Source: Pseudotabrizicola sp051200875 (GTDB lineage: Bacteria > Pseudomonadota > Alphaproteobacteria > Rhodobacterales > Rhodobacteraceae). From it: a stretch of 64,000 nucleotides of DNA. This document shows, piece by piece, positions 43,100 through 51,445 of this stretch. The translations under genes were made by a program, and so were the position numbers. Position 1 is the stretch's first letter. Each line of letters starts with the position of its first letter. Where the stretch lies: assembly GCF_051200875.1 (NCBI RefSeq), contig NZ_CP195191.1:1426001-1490000 (forward strand). Reading direction: 5' to 3'. Under the pieces are notes generated by a model, which did not search any database, was not told the DNA's origin, and was given only the letters and a program-made list of their open reading frames with translations.

Positions 43100-44497
43100 A
43101 TGGCAACGCAAAAGCTGTATGCTGGGGCAAAGCTGCGCGAAATGCGTACGCGATTGGGGCTGACGCAAAAGGCCTTTGCCGACAAGCTGGCGGTCAGCTT
43201 GCCCTATCTGAACCAGATGGAGAACAACCACCGCCCTGTTTCGGCGGCCGTCGTCTTGGCCTTGGCGCAAGAATTTGGGCTGGATGTGACCGAGCTGACC
43301 GTCGGCGAAAGCGAGCGGCTGGTCAGCGACATGAAAGAGGCTTTGGCCGATCCGGTCTTTGCTGCGGCCTCTCCGCCCTTGGCGGATTTGCGGCTGGCCG
43401 CGTCGAACGCCCCTGCCCTTGCCCGCGCCTTTCTGGATTTGCACCGCGCCTATCGACAGACCCATGAACGGCTTGCCAGCCTTGACGAGGCCTTGGGACG
43501 CGAAGATGCGGCGCTGCGGCCCAGCCCTTGGGAAGAAGTTCGTGATTTCTTCCACTACTGCGACAACTACATAGATGCCGTCGACCGGGCTGCTGAGCAT
43601 TTCATGACCGGACCGAAGGGGCGGCGTGACGTGGTCGCGGCCGTACGCGAGGCATTGGAGCGCCGCGGGATCACGCTGCATTTCACCGATGCCCCGGCCA
43701 TGCGGCGCTATGATCCGCAGGCGCGGCGGCTGGACATGTCATCGCGTGTTGCGGGGCCAACGCAGCGGTTTCAGCTGCTGCATCAGGTGGCGCTGATCAC
43801 CCAGAATGACCTATTTGACGCGACGTTGGATCTGGCCCGGTTTCAGACGCCCGAGGCCCGCGACATCGCCAAGATCGGCTTGGCGAATTACTTTGCCGGG
43901 GCCTGCCTGCTTCCCTATCGCGCCTTTCTGGCGGCGGCACAGGAAACGCGTCACGATCTGGAGCGTCTGGCAGATCTGTTCGGGGCCAGTATTGAACAGG
44001 TCGCGCACCGTCTTTCGACCCTGCAACGACCGGGGGCGAAGGGCATCCCGTTCTTTTTCGTGCGGGTTGATCAGGCGGGGACGATCACCAAGCGGCACTC
44101 GGCCACGCGCCTGCAATTCGCGCGGTTTGGCGGGGCCTGTCCGTTGTGGAACGTGCACCGCGCCTTTGAAACACCGGGGCGGTTCCTGCGCCAGCTGGCA
44201 GAGACCCCCGATGGCGTGCGCTACCTGTGCCTTGCCCGCGACGTGTCCAAGCCGGGGGGCGCCTTTCACATTCCGACGCGCCGCTATGCCATCGGTCTGG
44301 GCTGCGAGGTTCAGCATGCCGATGCCCTGGTCTATGCGGATGGGCTGGATCTGAAAGGCCGATTTGAGCCCATCGGGATTTCCTGCCGCATTTGCGAACG
44401 GGCCGACTGCCACCAGCGGTCTGTCCCGCCCTTGGGCCGACGCTTGCGTGTGGATCCCGACCGCAGGGATGTTCTGCCCTATGAGATTGCCCCCTGA
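43100..44497 (+). CDS. pccR: short-chain fatty acyl-CoA regulator (ScfR family)
   Basis: A 465-residue regulator: N-terminal Xre-type helix-turn-helix (LREMRTRLGLTQKAFADKLA, SLPYLNQMENNHRPVS), a middle IrrE/ImmA-like region (RFQLLHQVALI) and a C-terminal domain with a cysteine cluster SCRICERADCHQRS. In Rhodobacter sphaeroides PccR, a ScfR protein, senses propionyl-CoA and controls pccB. Its neighbourhood to pccB and TTTGCAAA sites before both genes support this name. GGGAGGGATC precedes the ATG. Confidence 0.85.
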   Translation: MATQKLYAGAKLREMRTRLGLTQKAFADKLAVSLPYLNQMENNHRPVSAAVVLALAQEFGLDVTELTVGESERLVSDMKEALADPVFAAASPPLADLRLAASNAPALARAFLDLHRAYRQTHERLASLDEALGREDAALRPSPWEEVRDFFHYCDNYIDAVDRAAEHFMTGPKGRRDVVAAVREALERRGITLHFTDAPAMRRYDPQARRLDMSSRVAGPTQRFQLLHQVALITQNDLFDATLDLARFQTPEARDIAKIGLANYFAGACLLPYRAFLAAAQETRHDLERLADLFGASIEQVAHRLSTLQRPGAKGIPFFFVRVDQAGTITKRHSATRLQFARFGGACPLWNVHRAFETPGRFLRQLAETPDGVRYLCLARDVSKPGGAFHIPTRRYAIGLGCEVQHADALVYADGLDLKGRFEPIGISCRICERADCHQRSVPPLGRRLRVDPDRRDVLPYEIAP

Positions 44498-44503
44498 ACG
44501 GAA

Positions 44504-44529
44504 AAGGGGCGGCCGTTTGGCCACCCCTT
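44504..44529 (+). terminator. bidirectional terminator between pccR and ydcH
   Basis: AAGGGG-C-GGCC / GGCC-A-CCCCTT forms a 10-bp stem with one mismatch and a 4-nt loop; on the minus strand it is followed by TTTTCC. It separates the convergent pccR and YdcH-family genes. Confidence 0.65.
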
Positions 44530-44554
44530 CTGATCGTGTTATCCGCCCGAAGGT

Positions 44555-44806
44555 TCAGGCGTGGCCTGCACCATGGGTCAGGTGGAAGGCGATGTGATCC
44601 TTGAGATGCGCCCGCTTGCGGCGCAGGTCCGCTTCGGCCTCTTCCGAAATCGCCTCAACCCGCGACTCGGCCCGGTGCACGGCACGGTTCACTTCATGAT
44701 ACTGTTCAAGCAGCTTGGCAAAATGCGCGTCTGATTGCTTCAGTTCAGAGATTTTCTCGGCAGCACCCGGAAATTCCTCGGCCAATTCATGCGGCGTATT
44801 CGACAT
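44555..44806 (-). CDS. YdcH/DUF465 family small protein
   Basis: An 83-residue, highly helical cytoplasmic protein of the DUF465 (YdcH) family: SDAHFAKLLEQYHEVNRAVH then ISEEAEADLRRKRAHLKDHI, a probable helical hairpin. Function is unknown in all members. A near-consensus FNR-type site stands at class II distance upstream, suggesting expression under low oxygen. Confidence 0.88.
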   Translation of the reverse strand: MSNTPHELAEEFPGAAEKISELKQSDAHFAKLLEQYHEVNRAVHRAESRVEAISEEAEADLRRKRAHLKDHIAFHLTHGAGHA

Positions 44807-44836
44807 TCGCGTCTCCTGTTCTTGCTGTCTAGCCTG

Positions 44837-44878
44837 AGTCTAGGGCATCGCTTTTGCGCGCACCTTGACCCTGATCAA
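44837..44878 (-). promoter_or_regulatory. FNR/FnrL-type site and class II promoter for the ydcH gene
   Basis: TTGAC-CCTG-ATCAA at 44865-44878 has one mismatch to the FNR consensus. On the minus strand TAGACT at 44842-44837 fits a -10 element, placing the start point about 41.5 nt from the site centre and about 24 nt before the ATG (44806). Prediction only. Confidence 0.5.
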
Positions 44879-44906
44879 ACGGATCAGTTCAGTCGCAGAA
44901 TTCTGA

Positions 44907-45578
44907 TTACCGACGGGCCGCGCGAAATCCGGCAGCCTTTGCCTCGACTTCAGAGCAGAACCATGCCTCGCCCTTTTTCACGTTGATTTTCGTGGCATCG
45001 TAATCGCGCTGACCGGGGCGGTGATAGATCCGCTCGCCCTTGGCATTGATGTTCCCCTTGATCGCACAGGCTGTTTTTGGGGCAAGCTGAGGGGCCGTCA
45101 AGGCAGGCGCAACCAAGTGGCGGAACTCTTCCGGGTCTTGCATGGCGGCGGCCCAGATGCCGCGTCCTGCTGTCTTGGCCTCTGCTTCCGTCGTGACGTA
45201 AAGGCTTGAATACTTTCGATAAGCCTTGGCAGCGCCTTCCTGAACCATGGTTCTGCCAAGGTCCTTTCCGGCGACCCAGCATTGGGCGACCGTTCTGCCA
45301 TAGCGGTCAATATCCTTGGCCTTGCAGGTCAGTGGGCCTTGACCCAATGCCTTTGTCAAAACCGCCTTTGACCATGCGCCGCAGTCGCGCAGGGCTGCCG
45401 CGCCATCACAGGGCTGGCCCTGTTCCGGCGCATCAATGCCGAACAAACGGATCGATTCGCCCTGAAATTCAAAGGTATCTCCATCCACGACCCGCACGCT
45501 GCGATCCATTGCAGATGCCTGAAGAGGAAACGAGATCGCCAGCAGGGCCGGCACAAGAAGAGTTCTGAATATCGCCAT
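44907..45578 (-). CDS. exported thermonuclease (SNase-like) family protein
   Basis: A 223-residue protein with a signal peptide (LLVPALLAISFPLQASA) and a staphylococcal-nuclease-like domain: VRVVDGDTFEFQGESIRLFG, IDAPEQGQ and DRYGRTVAQCW, retaining the Asp and Arg positions of the family active site. The C-terminal part (AIKGNINAKGERIYHRPG ... WFCSEVEA) resembles ExoI-type extensions. It may be a secreted or periplasmic nuclease. A CtrA-type TTAA-N7-TTAA box lies 44-59 nt upstream. Confidence 0.85.
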   Translation of the reverse strand: MAIFRTLLVPALLAISFPLQASAMDRSVRVVDGDTFEFQGESIRLFGIDAPEQGQPCDGAAALRDCGAWSKAVLTKALGQGPLTCKAKDIDRYGRTVAQCWVAGKDLGRTMVQEGAAKAYRKYSSLYVTTEAEAKTAGRGIWAAAMQDPEEFRHLVAPALTAPQLAPKTACAIKGNINAKGERIYHRPGQRDYDATKINVKKGEAWFCSEVEAKAAGFRAARR

Positions 45579-45621
45579 TCATCCGAAATGGCGGCTGCGG
45601 CTTTTTCGATCAAGAGATTCG

Positions 45622-45637
45622 TTAACAAATCGTTAAC
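45622..45637 (-). promoter_or_regulatory. CtrA-type box before the thermonuclease gene
   Basis: TTAA-CAAATCG-TTAA-C at 45622-45637 matches the alphaproteobacterial CtrA consensus TTAA-N7-TTAA(C) exactly. It is 44 nt upstream of the ATG at 45578 and is the only complete TTAA-N7-TTAA site I noticed in the window. Confidence 0.55.
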
Positions 45638-45653
45638 GCCGTTGTGATCCCCG

Positions 45654-45683
45654 CGCTTGGCCCCTGCGTCAAAGGGCCAAGCG
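45654..45683 (-). terminator. inverted repeat after betA
   Basis: CGCTTGGCCC and GGGCCAAGCG, perfect 10-bp arms with a 10-nt loop, 11 nt after the betA stop. There is no T tract, so it may stabilise the mRNA end rather than terminate alone. Confidence 0.55.
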
Positions 45684-45694
45684 ATCCGAAAACG

Positions 45695-47344
45695 TCAACG
45701 TTGCGAAGTGCGCCAGGCAGGATTGATCCAGGGCTGCTGGTTCGATGGCGCCAAGGGCGCTTTGCCCAGAATATGATCGGCAGCCTTTTCCCCCACCATG
45801 ATGGACGGACCGTTCAGGTTGCCATTGGTGATCTGCGGGAAGATCGAACTGTCCGCGAGGCGAAGCCCGTCAACCCCGATCACCCGGCATTCCGGGTCGA
45901 CCACGGCCATCGGATCGTTTGCCCTGCCCATGCGGGCGGTGCCGCAGGGGTGATAGGCGCTTTCGGCATGGTCGCGCAGGAAGCTGTCGATCTCGTCATC
46001 GCTTTGCAGCGCGTTGCCGGGCTGGATTTCATGCTTGACGAATTCCTGCATCGGCTCTTGGGCAAATATTTCGCGGGTCAAACGGATGGTGGCCCGGAAG
46101 TCCTCCCAATCCTGCGCCTCGGACATGTAGTTGAACCGGATCACCGGTGCGGCCTTTGGATCAGCAGAACGCAAGGTGACAGAGCCGCGCGATTTTGCCC
46201 GCATCGGGCCGGTATGGACTTGGAAGCCATGTCCCTCGGCTGCGGCCTTGCCATCATAGCGCACGGCAATGGGCAAGAAATGGTATTGGATGTCGGGATA
46301 CTCGATCCCGGCACGCGACCGGATAAAGCCACAGGCCTCGAATTGGTTCGAAGCCCCAAGCCCTTTGCGGGTAAAAAGCCATTGTGCGCCGATCACAGCT
46401 TTGCCCAGAAGATTCCAATATTTGTAAAGTGTTACCGGCTTTTTCGAGGCATATTGCATATAGACCTCAAGATGGTCCTGCAAATTCGCGCCAACGCCGG
46501 GGCGGTCGGCGACCACGGGAATGCCATGTTCAGCCAGATGCGCGGCCGGGCCAATCCCCGACAGCATCAAAAGCTTGGGCGAGTTCAGCGACGAGGCCGC
46601 AAGGATAACCTCGGATTTCGCGGGAATGACAAAGGGCTCTCCGCCCTGATCCAGTTCAACCCCGACGGCGCGGCCGTTTTCGATGACCACCTTTCGGGCC
46701 AGACCGCGCACGACCTGCACATTGCCGGTTTTCATCGCCGGTTTCAGATAGGCATTGGCGGCAGACCAGCGGCGACCCTTGTAGATCGTGGCTTCCATCG
46801 GGCCAAAGCCCTCTTGCTGCTCGCCGTTGTAATCCTGCGTGACGGGATAGCCTGCGGCACGTCCCGCCTCGATAAATGCGTTGAACAGGGGGTTGGACCG
46901 CGGTCCGCGGGTCACATGCAAAGGCCCGTCCGATCCGCGCCAATCCGGGCCTTGGCCCCCGTGATTGTGCTCCATGCGTTTGAAATAGGGCAGCACATCG
47001 GCATAGGCCCAGCCATCGGCCCCCATCCCGGCCCAAGTGTCGAAATCGCAGGCATGGCCGCGCACATAGACCATGCCATTGATCGAGGAGGATCCGCCGA
47101 TCACCTTGCCCCGCGGTGTAACGAGGCGACGATTGCCCAGATGGGGCTCGGGTTCGGACATGTAGCCCCAGTCATAAAGGCTCATGTTCATGGGATAGGA
47201 CAGGGCAGCTGGCATCTGGATGAAGGGCCCGGCATCGGACCCACCATGTTCGATGACAATCACCCGTTTGCCCGCTTCGGCCAGCCGATACGCCATGGCA
47301 CATCCGGCAGAACCAGCCCCGACAATCACATAATCCGCATGCAT
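45695..47344 (-). CDS. betA: choline dehydrogenase
   Basis: A 549-residue FAD-dependent GMC oxidoreductase converting choline to betaine aldehyde at the inner membrane. The FAD-binding motif VGAGSAGCAMAYRLAE is at residues 7-22; ATPRGKVIGGSSSINGMVY (GMC signature 1), YHPCGTARMG and the C-terminal IFPQITNGNLNGPSIMVGEK complete the family pattern. ATG 47344 starts the Rossmann strand; the longer frame to 47449 is not used. It is third in the betI-betB-betA operon, separated from betB by a large hairpin. Confidence 0.95.
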   Translation of the reverse strand: MHADYVIVGAGSAGCAMAYRLAEAGKRVIVIEHGGSDAGPFIQMPAALSYPMNMSLYDWGYMSEPEPHLGNRRLVTPRGKVIGGSSSINGMVYVRGHACDFDTWAGMGADGWAYADVLPYFKRMEHNHGGQGPDWRGSDGPLHVTRGPRSNPLFNAFIEAGRAAGYPVTQDYNGEQQEGFGPMEATIYKGRRWSAANAYLKPAMKTGNVQVVRGLARKVVIENGRAVGVELDQGGEPFVIPAKSEVILAASSLNSPKLLMLSGIGPAAHLAEHGIPVVADRPGVGANLQDHLEVYMQYASKKPVTLYKYWNLLGKAVIGAQWLFTRKGLGASNQFEACGFIRSRAGIEYPDIQYHFLPIAVRYDGKAAAEGHGFQVHTGPMRAKSRGSVTLRSADPKAAPVIRFNYMSEAQDWEDFRATIRLTREIFAQEPMQEFVKHEIQPGNALQSDDEIDSFLRDHAESAYHPCGTARMGRANDPMAVVDPECRVIGVDGLRLADSSIFPQITNGNLNGPSIMVGEKAADHILGKAPLAPSNQQPWINPAWRTSQR

Positions 47345-47393
47345 CTTGCGACGCCTTTCTTTTTTGTCCTGCCCAGCCCGAAACCCGGTTTCC

Positions 47394-47440
47394 GCGCCCT
47401 TTGCGGGCGGGGTGGGTGGGTGGGCGCCCGCAAAGGGCGC
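47394..47440 (-). repeat. 16-bp perfect hairpin with G-quadruplex loop between betB and betA
   Basis: Arms 47394-47409 and 47425-47440 are exact complements of 16 bp. On the plus strand 47409-47424 reads GGGGTGGGTGGGTGGG, a canonical four-tract G-quadruplex motif with one-base loops. TTTTCTC follows on the plus strand. It lies 5 nt after the betB stop and 50 nt before the betA start. Confidence 0.8.
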
Positions 47441-47445
47441 TTTTC

Positions 47446-48900
47446 TCAATAAGGCGCGTCGACCGGCCCCATGCCGACATAGACGGTCTTTACCTGCGTA
47501 TAATGCTCAACCGCCGCGCGTCCGTTTTCGCGCCCGACGCCCGACATTTTCATGCCGCCAAAGGGGGCTTCGACCGGGGTCAGGTTATAGGCGTTGATCC
47601 AGCAGGTGCCGGCTTGCAACTGACCGATCACGCGGTGGCCGCGCGCCAGATCGGCCGTGAAGACCCCCGCCGCAAGACCGAATTCGGTCGCGTTCGCGCG
47701 ACCGATAACCTCGGCCTCCGTTTCGAAATCCAAGACCGCCATGACGGGGCCGAAGACCTCTTCGCGGGCCAGCGTCATATCGTCGGTAATGTCCGCGAAA
47801 ACAGTGGGTTCCACATAGAACCCGTCATTCATCGGCGCCCGCTTGCCGCCCGTGACAAGCGTCCCACCCTCGGACTTGGCCTTTTCGACATAGCCCATGA
47901 CCTTGTCGAGCTGCGCCGCGCTGACCAAGGGGCCAAGCTGGGTGTCATCCTTGCGCGGATCGCCAAGGGTAATGGCCTCGGCGCGCTCTTTCAGCCGCTT
48001 GAGGAACTGCGTCTTGATGCCCTTTTGCACAAAGACCCGGGTTCCGTTCGAGCAAATCTGGCCGGTGGAATAGAAGTTGGCCAGCATTGCCGCGCCAACA
48101 GCATCTTCCACGCTTGCGTCGTCAAAGATGATGAGGGGCGATTTGCCACCCAGTTCCATCGTCACATTGCGAATGCCAGAGGCTGCGGCTGCATAGACCT
48201 TTTGCCCGGTCGGCACGCTGCCCGTCAGCGAGACCTTGTCGGTGCGCGGGTCGGTGACCAAGGCGGCACCTACGGCCCCCCTGCCCTGAATCACGTTGAA
48301 AAGCCCTGCGGGCAAACCCGCCTCGACGAAAATCTCGGCCAGTTTCAAGGCACCAAGCGGAGTGACTTCTGACGGTTTGAACACCATTGCATTGCCCAAG
48401 GCGAGGGCCGGGGCCGATTTCCAGCAGGCGATCTGGCTGGGATAGTTCCATGCCCCGATGCCGACGCAGACGCCGACCGGTTCGCGCAGGGTATAGACGA
48501 AATCCTGCCCCAGCGGCACGGTTTCCCCCGTGACGGTCGGCGCAAGGCCTGCAAAGAATTCCAGCGCATCGGCGCCCGAGGGCCAATCGGCCACACGGGT
48601 TTCCTGAATGGGTTTGCCCGTGTCCAGCGTTTCAAGCTGGGCCAGTTCTTCCCCGCGTTCGCGGATCAGATCGACCGCCCGGCGCAAGATGCGCGAACGC
48701 TCAACCGGGCGCACCCGCGCCCATTCGGCCTGCGCACGGCGCGCACTGGCCAGTGCCCGGTCAACAATCGACGGCGTCGCTTCGTGCAACTCGGCGATGA
48801 CCTCGCCCGTGGCGGGAAAGATCACCTCGATCTTTGCGCCTTGGGTATCTTCGACATAGGCGCCATCGACAAAGTGGCTGGCTTTCGGCTGAGCAATCAC
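47446..48900 (-). CDS. betB: betaine-aldehyde dehydrogenase
   Basis: A 484-residue aldehyde dehydrogenase oxidising betaine aldehyde to glycine betaine with NAD(P)+. The conserved MELGGKSPLI holds the general-base Glu and GQICSNGTRVF the catalytic Cys; PWNYPSQ appears as AWNYPSQIACW. Length and operon position identify it as BetB rather than a generic ALDH. It overlaps the betI stop by 4 nt. Confidence 0.95.
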   Translation of the reverse strand: MIAQPKASHFVDGAYVEDTQGAKIEVIFPATGEVIAELHEATPSIVDRALASARRAQAEWARVRPVERSRILRRAVDLIRERGEELAQLETLDTGKPIQETRVADWPSGADALEFFAGLAPTVTGETVPLGQDFVYTLREPVGVCVGIGAWNYPSQIACWKSAPALALGNAMVFKPSEVTPLGALKLAEIFVEAGLPAGLFNVIQGRGAVGAALVTDPRTDKVSLTGSVPTGQKVYAAAASGIRNVTMELGGKSPLIIFDDASVEDAVGAAMLANFYSTGQICSNGTRVFVQKGIKTQFLKRLKERAEAITLGDPRKDDTQLGPLVSAAQLDKVMGYVEKAKSEGGTLVTGGKRAPMNDGFYVEPTVFADITDDMTLAREEVFGPVMAVLDFETEAEVIGRANATEFGLAAGVFTADLARGHRVIGQLQAGTCWINAYNLTPVEAPFGGMKMSGVGRENGRAAVEHYTQVKTVYVGMGPVDAPY

Positions 48901-49481
48901 GCTGTCACCTCTTTCATCTGGGTTTTAAGGTAATCCGCCAGCAGCGCCACCGAGGCGGTTGGGTTTGGCGGACCGGATTTCAGAACCTCACGCAGGTAGA
49001 GGCCGTCGATAAGTGCGCCCAGTCCATCGGCAACGGCAGGTGCACGGGGGCCGACAAGTGGCCGCAAACTGGCGAGGAGATTCGATCTGAGTCGGCGCTG
49101 GTAGACGGCAAGGAGGCGTCGCGCCTGCGGCACCGTCTGCGCCAGAACCCAGAAATTGAGCCAGGCGCTCACGGCCTCGCGGCGAAAGTTTCCGGGGCTG
49201 AAGCTGGCATGCAGAATGGCCATCAGCCGCGCCTCTGGCCCCTGTGCCGCGGCCAGCGCGCCACGCACTTCTGCCCCGTAGATCGTCAGGATATGTCGCA
49301 TCGCTGCAAGGAAAATTTCTTCTTTCGAGCCAAAGTAATGGTGCGCCAGCGCCGAGGACATGCCGGCCCGCTTGGCGATCTGGCTCACCGTCACGTCAAG
49401 CGAACCGGTCCGACCGATCTCAACGATCGTCGCTTTGACCAGCGCTTCCTTTCGGATAGGCTCCATTCCAAGCTTCGGCAT
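48897..49481 (-). CDS. betI: choline-responsive TetR-family repressor
   Basis: A 194-residue TetR protein: N-terminal helix-turn-helix (LDVTVSQIAKRAGMSSALAH, HHYFGSKEEIF) and a ligand domain with the BetI-typical LNFWVLAQTVPQARRL. BetI represses bet genes until choline binds. ATG 49481 (MPKLGMEPIRKEA) matches BetI starts; the frame extends to 49508. It leads the betIBA operon and is divergent from choXWV. Confidence 0.93.
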   Translation of the reverse strand: MPKLGMEPIRKEALVKATIVEIGRTGSLDVTVSQIAKRAGMSSALAHHYFGSKEEIFLAAMRHILTIYGAEVRGALAAAQGPEARLMAILHASFSPGNFRREAVSAWLNFWVLAQTVPQARRLLAVYQRRLRSNLLASLRPLVGPRAPAVADGLGALIDGLYLREVLKSGPPNPTASVALLADYLKTQMKEVTA

Positions 49482-49529
49482 TACGAAAATCCAACAAATG
49501 GGTTGCATTTTTGTGCTAGCTTGAAGTTT

Positions 49530-49543
49530 ATTGACTCGTCAAT
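49530..49543 (+). promoter_or_regulatory. putative BetI operator in the betI-choX divergent promoter
   Basis: ATTGAC-TC-GTCAAT, a perfect inverted repeat, lies in the 86-nt gap. A weak TTGCAT (49503-49508) / GTTTAT (49526-49531) promoter for choX overlaps it, so binding would block the start point. Confidence 0.6.
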
Positions 49544-49567
49544 CAACAAAAAACCACGGGAGCTTCC

Positions 49568-50497
49568 ATGTCTGTACGTTCTTCCCTTCTGGCTTCGGCC
49601 GTCACCTTTGCCCTTGCCGGGTCTGCCTTTGCAGAAGGCTGCGACAAGGTGATCTTCTCGGATGTTGGTTGGACCGACATCACTGCCACCACCGCCGCCA
49701 CCACTGTGGTTCTGCAGGCGTTGGGATATGAGACAGAAACCAAGGTGCTGTCGGTTCCGGTGACCTACACTGGTCTGGCCGAAGGCGATATCGACGTCTT
49801 CCTGGGCAACTGGATGCCCACGATGGAGGCCGATCTTGCCCCCTATCGTGATGCAGGCAAGGTGGACACCGTGCGCACCAATCTGGAAGGCGCAAAGTAC
49901 ACGCTGGCGACCAACGAGGCAGGTGCGGCCCTTGGCATTACCGACTTTGCCAATATCAAGGACGCAAAAGACGCTTTGGAAGGCAAGATCTATGGCATCG
50001 AACCGGGCAATGACGGCAACCGCCTGATCATGGACATGATCGCCTCGGGTCCGTTTGGTCTGGACGGCTTTGAAATCGTCGAATCCTCGGAACAGGGGAT
50101 GCTGGCTGCCGTGGCCAAGGCCGACAAGGCCGGTCAGCCGATCGTGTTCCTTGGCTGGGAACCCCACCCGATGAACGCGAATTTCAAGATGACCTACCTG
50201 ACCGGCGGTGACGACTACTTTGGCCCGAACCTTGGCGGGGCCGTTGTCGATACCAACACCCGTGCGGGTTATGTTGCGGAATGCCCGAACACCGGCAAAC
50301 TTCTGCAAAACCTTGCTTTCTCGCTGGCCATGGAAAACGAGATCATGGGCGCGATCTTGAATGATGGCGCTGATCCGGAAGACGCCGCCAAGAGCTGGCT
50401 GGCAGCAAATCCCACAGCTTGGGAAGCGTGGCTGGATGGCGTGACGACCAAGGATGGTGGCGACGCCAAGGCGGCCGTGGCTGCTGCGCTGAACTGA
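49568..50497 (+). CDS. choX: choline ABC transporter substrate-binding protein
   Basis: A 309-residue periplasmic protein of the OpuAC/ProX group with signal peptide ending SAFAEGCDK. VIFSDVGWTDITATT and FLGNWMPTMEADL resemble ChoX, where aromatic residues cage the trimethylammonium group; FLGWEPHPMN is also typical. It is first in choXWV and divergent from betI. Hairpins after the stop probably protect or attenuate the transcript so that more ChoX than permease is made. Confidence 0.93.
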   Translation: MSVRSSLLASAVTFALAGSAFAEGCDKVIFSDVGWTDITATTAATTVVLQALGYETETKVLSVPVTYTGLAEGDIDVFLGNWMPTMEADLAPYRDAGKVDTVRTNLEGAKYTLATNEAGAALGITDFANIKDAKDALEGKIYGIEPGNDGNRLIMDMIASGPFGLDGFEIVESSEQGMLAAVAKADKAGQPIVFLGWEPHPMNANFKMTYLTGGDDYFGPNLGGAVVDTNTRAGYVAECPNTGKLLQNLAFSLAMENEIMGAILNDGADPEDAAKSWLAANPTAWEAWLDGVTTKDGGDAKAAVAAALN

Positions 50498-50523
50498 TCC
50501 AGCGCCCTTGATGAAACGGGAAA

Positions 50524-50569
50524 CGGGGGGCTTCGCGCCCCCCGGACAGATTGGCGGAGCCAACCTGTC
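50524..50569 (+). terminator. two consecutive hairpins between choX and choW
   Basis: Hairpin 1 (50524-50544): CGGGGGGC-TTCGC... perfect 8-bp stem. Hairpin 2 (50545-50569): GACAGATTGGC / GCCAACCTGTC with one mismatch and a GGA loop. There is no T tract, which fits partial attenuation or 3'-end protection of the choX message. Confidence 0.55.
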
Positions 50570-50611
50570 TCCCCCCGCGGGATATTTTGGCCAAGATAAA
50601 GGGGTTTGGCT

Positions 50612-51445
50612 GTGCTGGACTGGCTAACCGAGACAAAGATTCCGGTCGGTAAAGCGGCCAAAATAATCTTCGATTGGATGAACACGCATCTGGGCGGGCT
50701 ATTCGATGCGCTTTCCGCGGTGATGGAGGCGATGATTGACGCCATCCTGTGGTGTCTGGATACACCACACCCGCTGGTGATCATCGCGCTTTTCGTGGCC
50801 TTTACATGGGGACTGCACCGCAGCTGGAAGCTTTGCCTTGGTGTGGTGCTTGGCTTTCTGTTCATCCTGAACCAAGGCTATTGGGATGAGACGATGGAAA
50901 GTCTGACCCTGATCCTTTCGGCCTGCGTGGTCTGCATGGGCGTGGGCGTGCCGATTGGCATTGCAGCCGCGCATCGGCCCAAGCTTTATGCCTGGCTTTC
51001 CCCCATTCTTGACCTGATGCAGACCCTTCCCACCTTTGTCTATCTGATCCCGGCGATTGTCTTTTTCGGCCTTGGCATGGTGCCGGGCCTGATTGCCACC
51101 GTGATTTTTGTTCTGCCAGCGCCCATTCGACTGACCCATCTTGGCGTGAGTTCTACCCCCGTTTCCCTGACCGAAGCCGCAACCGCCTTTGGGGCAACGC
51201 CGCGCCAGTTGTTGTGGAAGGTCGAACTGCCCTATGCACTGCCGCAGATCATGGCCGGATTGAACCAGACCATCATGCTGTCGCTGTCGATGGTGGTGAT
51301 TGCTGCGCTGGTTGGAGCGAATGGATTGGGCGTTCCGGTCGTGCGGGCGTTGAACAGCGTGAACACGGCGCTTGGGTTTGAATCGGGCTTCATCATCGTC
51401 GTTGTGGCCATTCTTTTGGATCGCATGCTGCGGGTGAAATCATGA
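50612..51445 (+). CDS. choW: choline ABC transporter permease
   Basis: A 277-residue binding-protein-dependent permease with about seven hydrophobic segments and the EAA loop TEAATAFGATPRQLLWKVELP. Similar to ProW/ChoW. The GTG at 50612 is chosen because AAAGGGG stands 7 nt upstream; TTG 50606 would lie too close to it. The stop overlaps choV by 4 nt. Confidence 0.92.
   Translation: MLDWLTETKIPVGKAAKIIFDWMNTHLGGLFDALSAVMEAMIDAILWCLDTPHPLVIIALFVAFTWGLHRSWKLCLGVVLGFLFILNQGYWDETMESLTLILSACVVCMGVGVPIGIAAAHRPKLYAWLSPILDLMQTLPTFVYLIPAIVFFGLGMVPGLIATVIFVLPAPIRLTHLGVSSTPVSLTEAATAFGATPRQLLWKVELPYALPQIMAGLNQTIMLSLSMVVIAALVGANGLGVPVVRALNSVNTALGFESGFIIVVVAILLDRMLRVKS

Noticed and set aside
45644..47452. 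602-codon plus-strand open frame
   Set aside because: It is exactly antisense to betA and has no domain; long antisense frames are expected in high-GC codon-biased genes.
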